This document shows, one piece after another, positions 36,101-37,421 of a DNA stretch of 37,421 nt. The DNA lies in assembly GCA_012522895.1 (NCBI GenBank), contig JAAYJM010000119.1:1-37421 (forward strand), in the 5' to 3' direction. How positions within the stretch are numbered: the stretch's first letter is position 1; each line of letters begins with the position of its first letter. A model generated the notes under the pieces. The model ran no database searches, was not told where the DNA came from, and saw only the letters and a program-made list of their open reading frames with translations. This stretch comes from Ignavibacteria bacterium (GTDB lineage: Bacteria > Bacteroidota > Ignavibacteria > Kapaibacteriales > UBA2268). The position numbers and the translations under genes are program-made.

Positions 36101-37379
36101 ACACAATTACTGTATTGATTTCCATTCCAAATTCCAAGCATTCTGGTATTTCCCCATCATCGCTCTCAAAGATTAACGAAACATAGCTTGGAATTAAATT
36201 TTCATTTTCGTCAAATATCTTTGGGATATTGAAAATCATTTCATTGCTATACTGCTCAACTGGAATTAAAGAGATTTGGAAGGGCGCGCTTGCTATGCTA
36301 TCCCCTTTTGAAGAAGCGTTGTATTGAGTTGCTATAATCTCCTCATCGCTTTCGATTGTGTGAGGAGTTGTAGTATTTATTTCAAAAATTTTAGTAAAAG
36401 AAGGACGCTCTGTGTTGTCGTCAAAGTCAAAAAAATCGAGCCGAGTGCCATCAATTTTTAGATTAGTATTTTTATTAAAAGAACTAACTCTAACAAAAGA
36501 TTTTTGAAACTGTGGGAAGCTAATCAAGTGGTATTTTTTCCCGTAGCAGTAATCTGGAATTTCCATTTCTACTGTATAGCTGCAACCGTCAAGCGCTGCT
36601 CCTTCAAAGCTTGTGCAATAATTTCCAGAAATAACCGCAAGTGGCAAATTTGCTTCAATAACGCTCCCGGAAAGGTCTTCGTTTTTCCCTTTGCTCGCTA
36701 TAAGCCAGATGTCCCCTTTGTTTAGAAGCACTGTTTTTGAGGTGCCGAAACGAATCCCGCCCGCAGTTTTAGACGAATCATTTCCAGCTAAATAGAAAGT
36801 AACCTCTGTTTTATCAAATGCTGCTATAATGCTTGTATACCCGGGTAGCCATTGCTCGCTATTATTAGAAATATCTTTGCTTGAGCTTACTACATACTTG
36901 CTTGAAAGCGAGGACACTGGCAAAGCTAAATAACCATCTGAAATAGTAGAAAATTTTGAAAGGCAGTAAACAGAAACGGGTTCTTCCGATTTTATATATA
37001 TAGCAAAAGAGCGGTAAATCGCATCTGGATAAGGCGCGCTGGTATCGGCTTTTTGATAATTCTGAACTATGTAAGATGGGATAGCAAATTCAACAGATTG
37101 ATTAGCCTTTATTTCTTTTCTTTCAAAATAATTTTTTCCTAAATGCTCAACGCTCACTATATTGCTTTTTTCAGAGCTAACTACTATTATATATTCATTA
37201 TTGCTTTCAGCCTCCCAGCCCGGGTGGAATGTTATGTAAAATTCGGTTCCAACGCTGTTTGCATTTTGCCGCAATAATTGCGAGTTATTCTTTTTGTCTT
37301 TAGCAAGGGAGCTTAAAGAAATAAAGAACATTAAGAATATAAGAAGGAGACTGAAACGGTATTTTGTATTTTCTTTCAT
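33192..37379 (-). CDS. T9SS-sorted surface protein with IgGFc-binding-like N-terminus and choice-of-anchor-D repeats
   Basis: The 1,395-aa product has a signal peptide (FSLLLIFLMFFISLSSLA). The next ~450 residues resemble the IgGFc-binding-like domain: GTEFYITFHPGWEAE, PVSVYCLSKFSTISDGYLALP, and PLAVISGNYC with DGCSYTVEMEIP. From about 590 to 1160 there are four or five ASPM-SPD2-Hydin-like 'choice-of-anchor D' domains of about 100 aa, such as IPPTDSFPVIVKFNPKKAGTFKDF and KESLIIPIKFSPKTEGYFGNSF. A cohesin-like beta domain (about 1165-1290) precedes a T9SS type A domain (about 1310-1395; ISPNPLQKELTTDIEF, SAGAYFVRLS). It is an exported, probably surface-anchored adhesin or structural protein. 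It is convergent with fusA. Only 42 upstream bases are visible, so its promoter is outside or at the edge of the window. Confidence 0.85.
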   Translation of the reverse strand: MKENTKYRFSLLLIFLMFFISLSSLAKDKKNNSQLLRQNANSVGTEFYITFHPGWEAESNNEYIIVVSSEKSNIVSVEHLGKNYFERKEIKANQSVEFAIPSYIVQNYQKADTSAPYPDAIYRSFAIYIKSEEPVSVYCLSKFSTISDGYLALPVSSLSSKYVVSSSKDISNNSEQWLPGYTSIIAAFDKTEVTFYLAGNDSSKTAGGIRFGTSKTVLLNKGDIWLIASKGKNEDLSGSVIEANLPLAVISGNYCTSFEGAALDGCSYTVEMEIPDYCYGKKYHLISFPQFQKSFVRVSSFNKNTNLKIDGTRLDFFDFDDNTERPSFTKIFEINTTTPHTIESDEEIIATQYNASSKGDSIASAPFQISLIPVEQYSNEMIFNIPKIFDENENLIPSYVSLIFESDDGEIPECLEFGMEINTVIVWEKFNSMSLQIAPYPDSNSENIYFTTTLELPAGTYKLRSCKNISAYQYNPIPSSAYGFPIAVSMSNPAIKDTIPPKPSYTQNCDGSVIDGLVKDYPDNDSLRSNLGLIIYHSSVSENYIFNYDFFIPGQSISTRWNLNVVDGTKQAKAVITFIDRESNDSTISIEYLPVLAAANPKAIDFGLNKINNSELNQTVWIKNNSTKTYYHLSNLKLENNKNFRLEHSKLPSIIPPTDSFPVIVKFNPKKAGTFKDFLIASDTCKPLPKIPISAEVEIPIIKVYSVKFPDVTIGKELIRDLEIYNYGNNVLLIYGIEAEQKASPFSLMLDEMPSEEKPISVNPKESLIIPIKFSPKTEGYFGNSFTVQSDAQGTDSLALVTGRGIKPGLIASSYNWGKRGISIDGKAVEPPPENEPKPVIRLENSGSQSVMIYSIEIQYDINGDSFLFDKSKFVNLKINPNEAFEVPVTFLPSQRGEHKLVIRYINSANSLTETSLEGIGVAPSLRFDDQSFDTTFIDDYQFPLTKKVRIENMFSEYCDSAIIDNFAVYPKSNSISTSFDSYGTEGFSFDKAAINFPIILAPGEDFEFDAKFVANREGNHAAELKVKSRNSEDLSSLWTGYGKINQSIISTQSNKTFICPGNTDTIYCKIQNQGDGNLIVSNLSFLPVVPEFSLAESVRPFQLQGKEERVVKVIFQPITTGAFSTNLIVQNNSINEQTANIELYGESAQSTKQVSFNYNQSKIFAGQELYSALALNTSSPLSLAHFNSIHFTFSFNSDLLETTPDDIKLSSAAENLFHLKIEDFNLSKGKFVFSLLPKSDEYYISGSEIVFFRFYTKTNIFSVINTPIKFDIDIDGSNCFNLQPINTVLTINPISIDEIRKISGAAAGNHFEKISPNPLQKELTTDIEFSLTEFGTSLIILFNERGEQVRTIFAGDLEAGKYKILCSFSSLSAGAYFVRLSSNSFVATQPLIIY

Positions 37380-37421
37380 TTATTGACCTATTTAAATTTA
37401 TTTACAGTCAATAATCAAATA

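Overview
The window looks like a chromosomal segment of an AT-rich member of the Bacteroidota/Chlorobiota (FCB) superphylum. The evidence is three proteins ending in type IX secretion (T9SS) type A sorting domains, very large signal-peptide-bearing repeat proteins, candidate TAnnTTTG promoter elements of the Bacteroidota type, and an IgGFc-binding-like plus 'choice-of-anchor D' surface protein. A Kapabacteria/Ignavibacteria-like lineage is my guess from this combination; no marker in the window settles it. I see no tRNA, rRNA, CRISPR array, insertion sequence or prophage module.

Left third (1-16.6 kb), surface/secreted proteins, all on +: (i) the 3' end of a T9SS-sorted protein; (ii) a fibre-like repeat gene of about 2,258 codons (596-7372), interrupted by TAG and TGA, each replacing a conserved TGG Trp codon; (iii) a 361-aa secreted FN3-type protein; (iv) a 2,571-aa T9SS adhesin-like protein with eight repeats of one Ig-like type followed by nine of a second type. 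Clear intrinsic terminators close (ii) and (iv).

Middle (16.7-22.1 kb), metabolism: a NagZ-like GH3 beta-N-acetylhexosaminidase (+) converges on a minus-strand ahcY/metK pair that makes S-adenosylmethionine and removes S-adenosylhomocysteine. metK is divergent from an aldehyde dehydrogenase with its own strong terminator.

22.2-28.1 kb, a tight + strand cluster: surE, a 109-aa protein resembling the N-terminal domain of HD-GYP proteins, an HDOD protein, a soluble PAS histidine kinase, a REC-HisKA-HATPase hybrid and a GT4 glycosyltransferase. Gaps are at most about 15 nt or overlapping, so it is probably one transcription unit. It encodes a cytoplasmic signalling module with no DNA-binding output domain.

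28.2-37.4 kb: a ComEC-like channel without the metallo-beta-lactamase domain overlaps pgeF. A solitary EF-G gene follows, with small palindromes on both sides. A convergent minus-strand gene encodes a 1,395-aa T9SS surface protein.

The most unusual signal is the fibre gene. Both stops sit in one diverged repeat unit, and a 30-bp perfect direct repeat brackets them exactly 330 bp (110 codons) apart, so recombination between the copies would restore a continuous reading frame.
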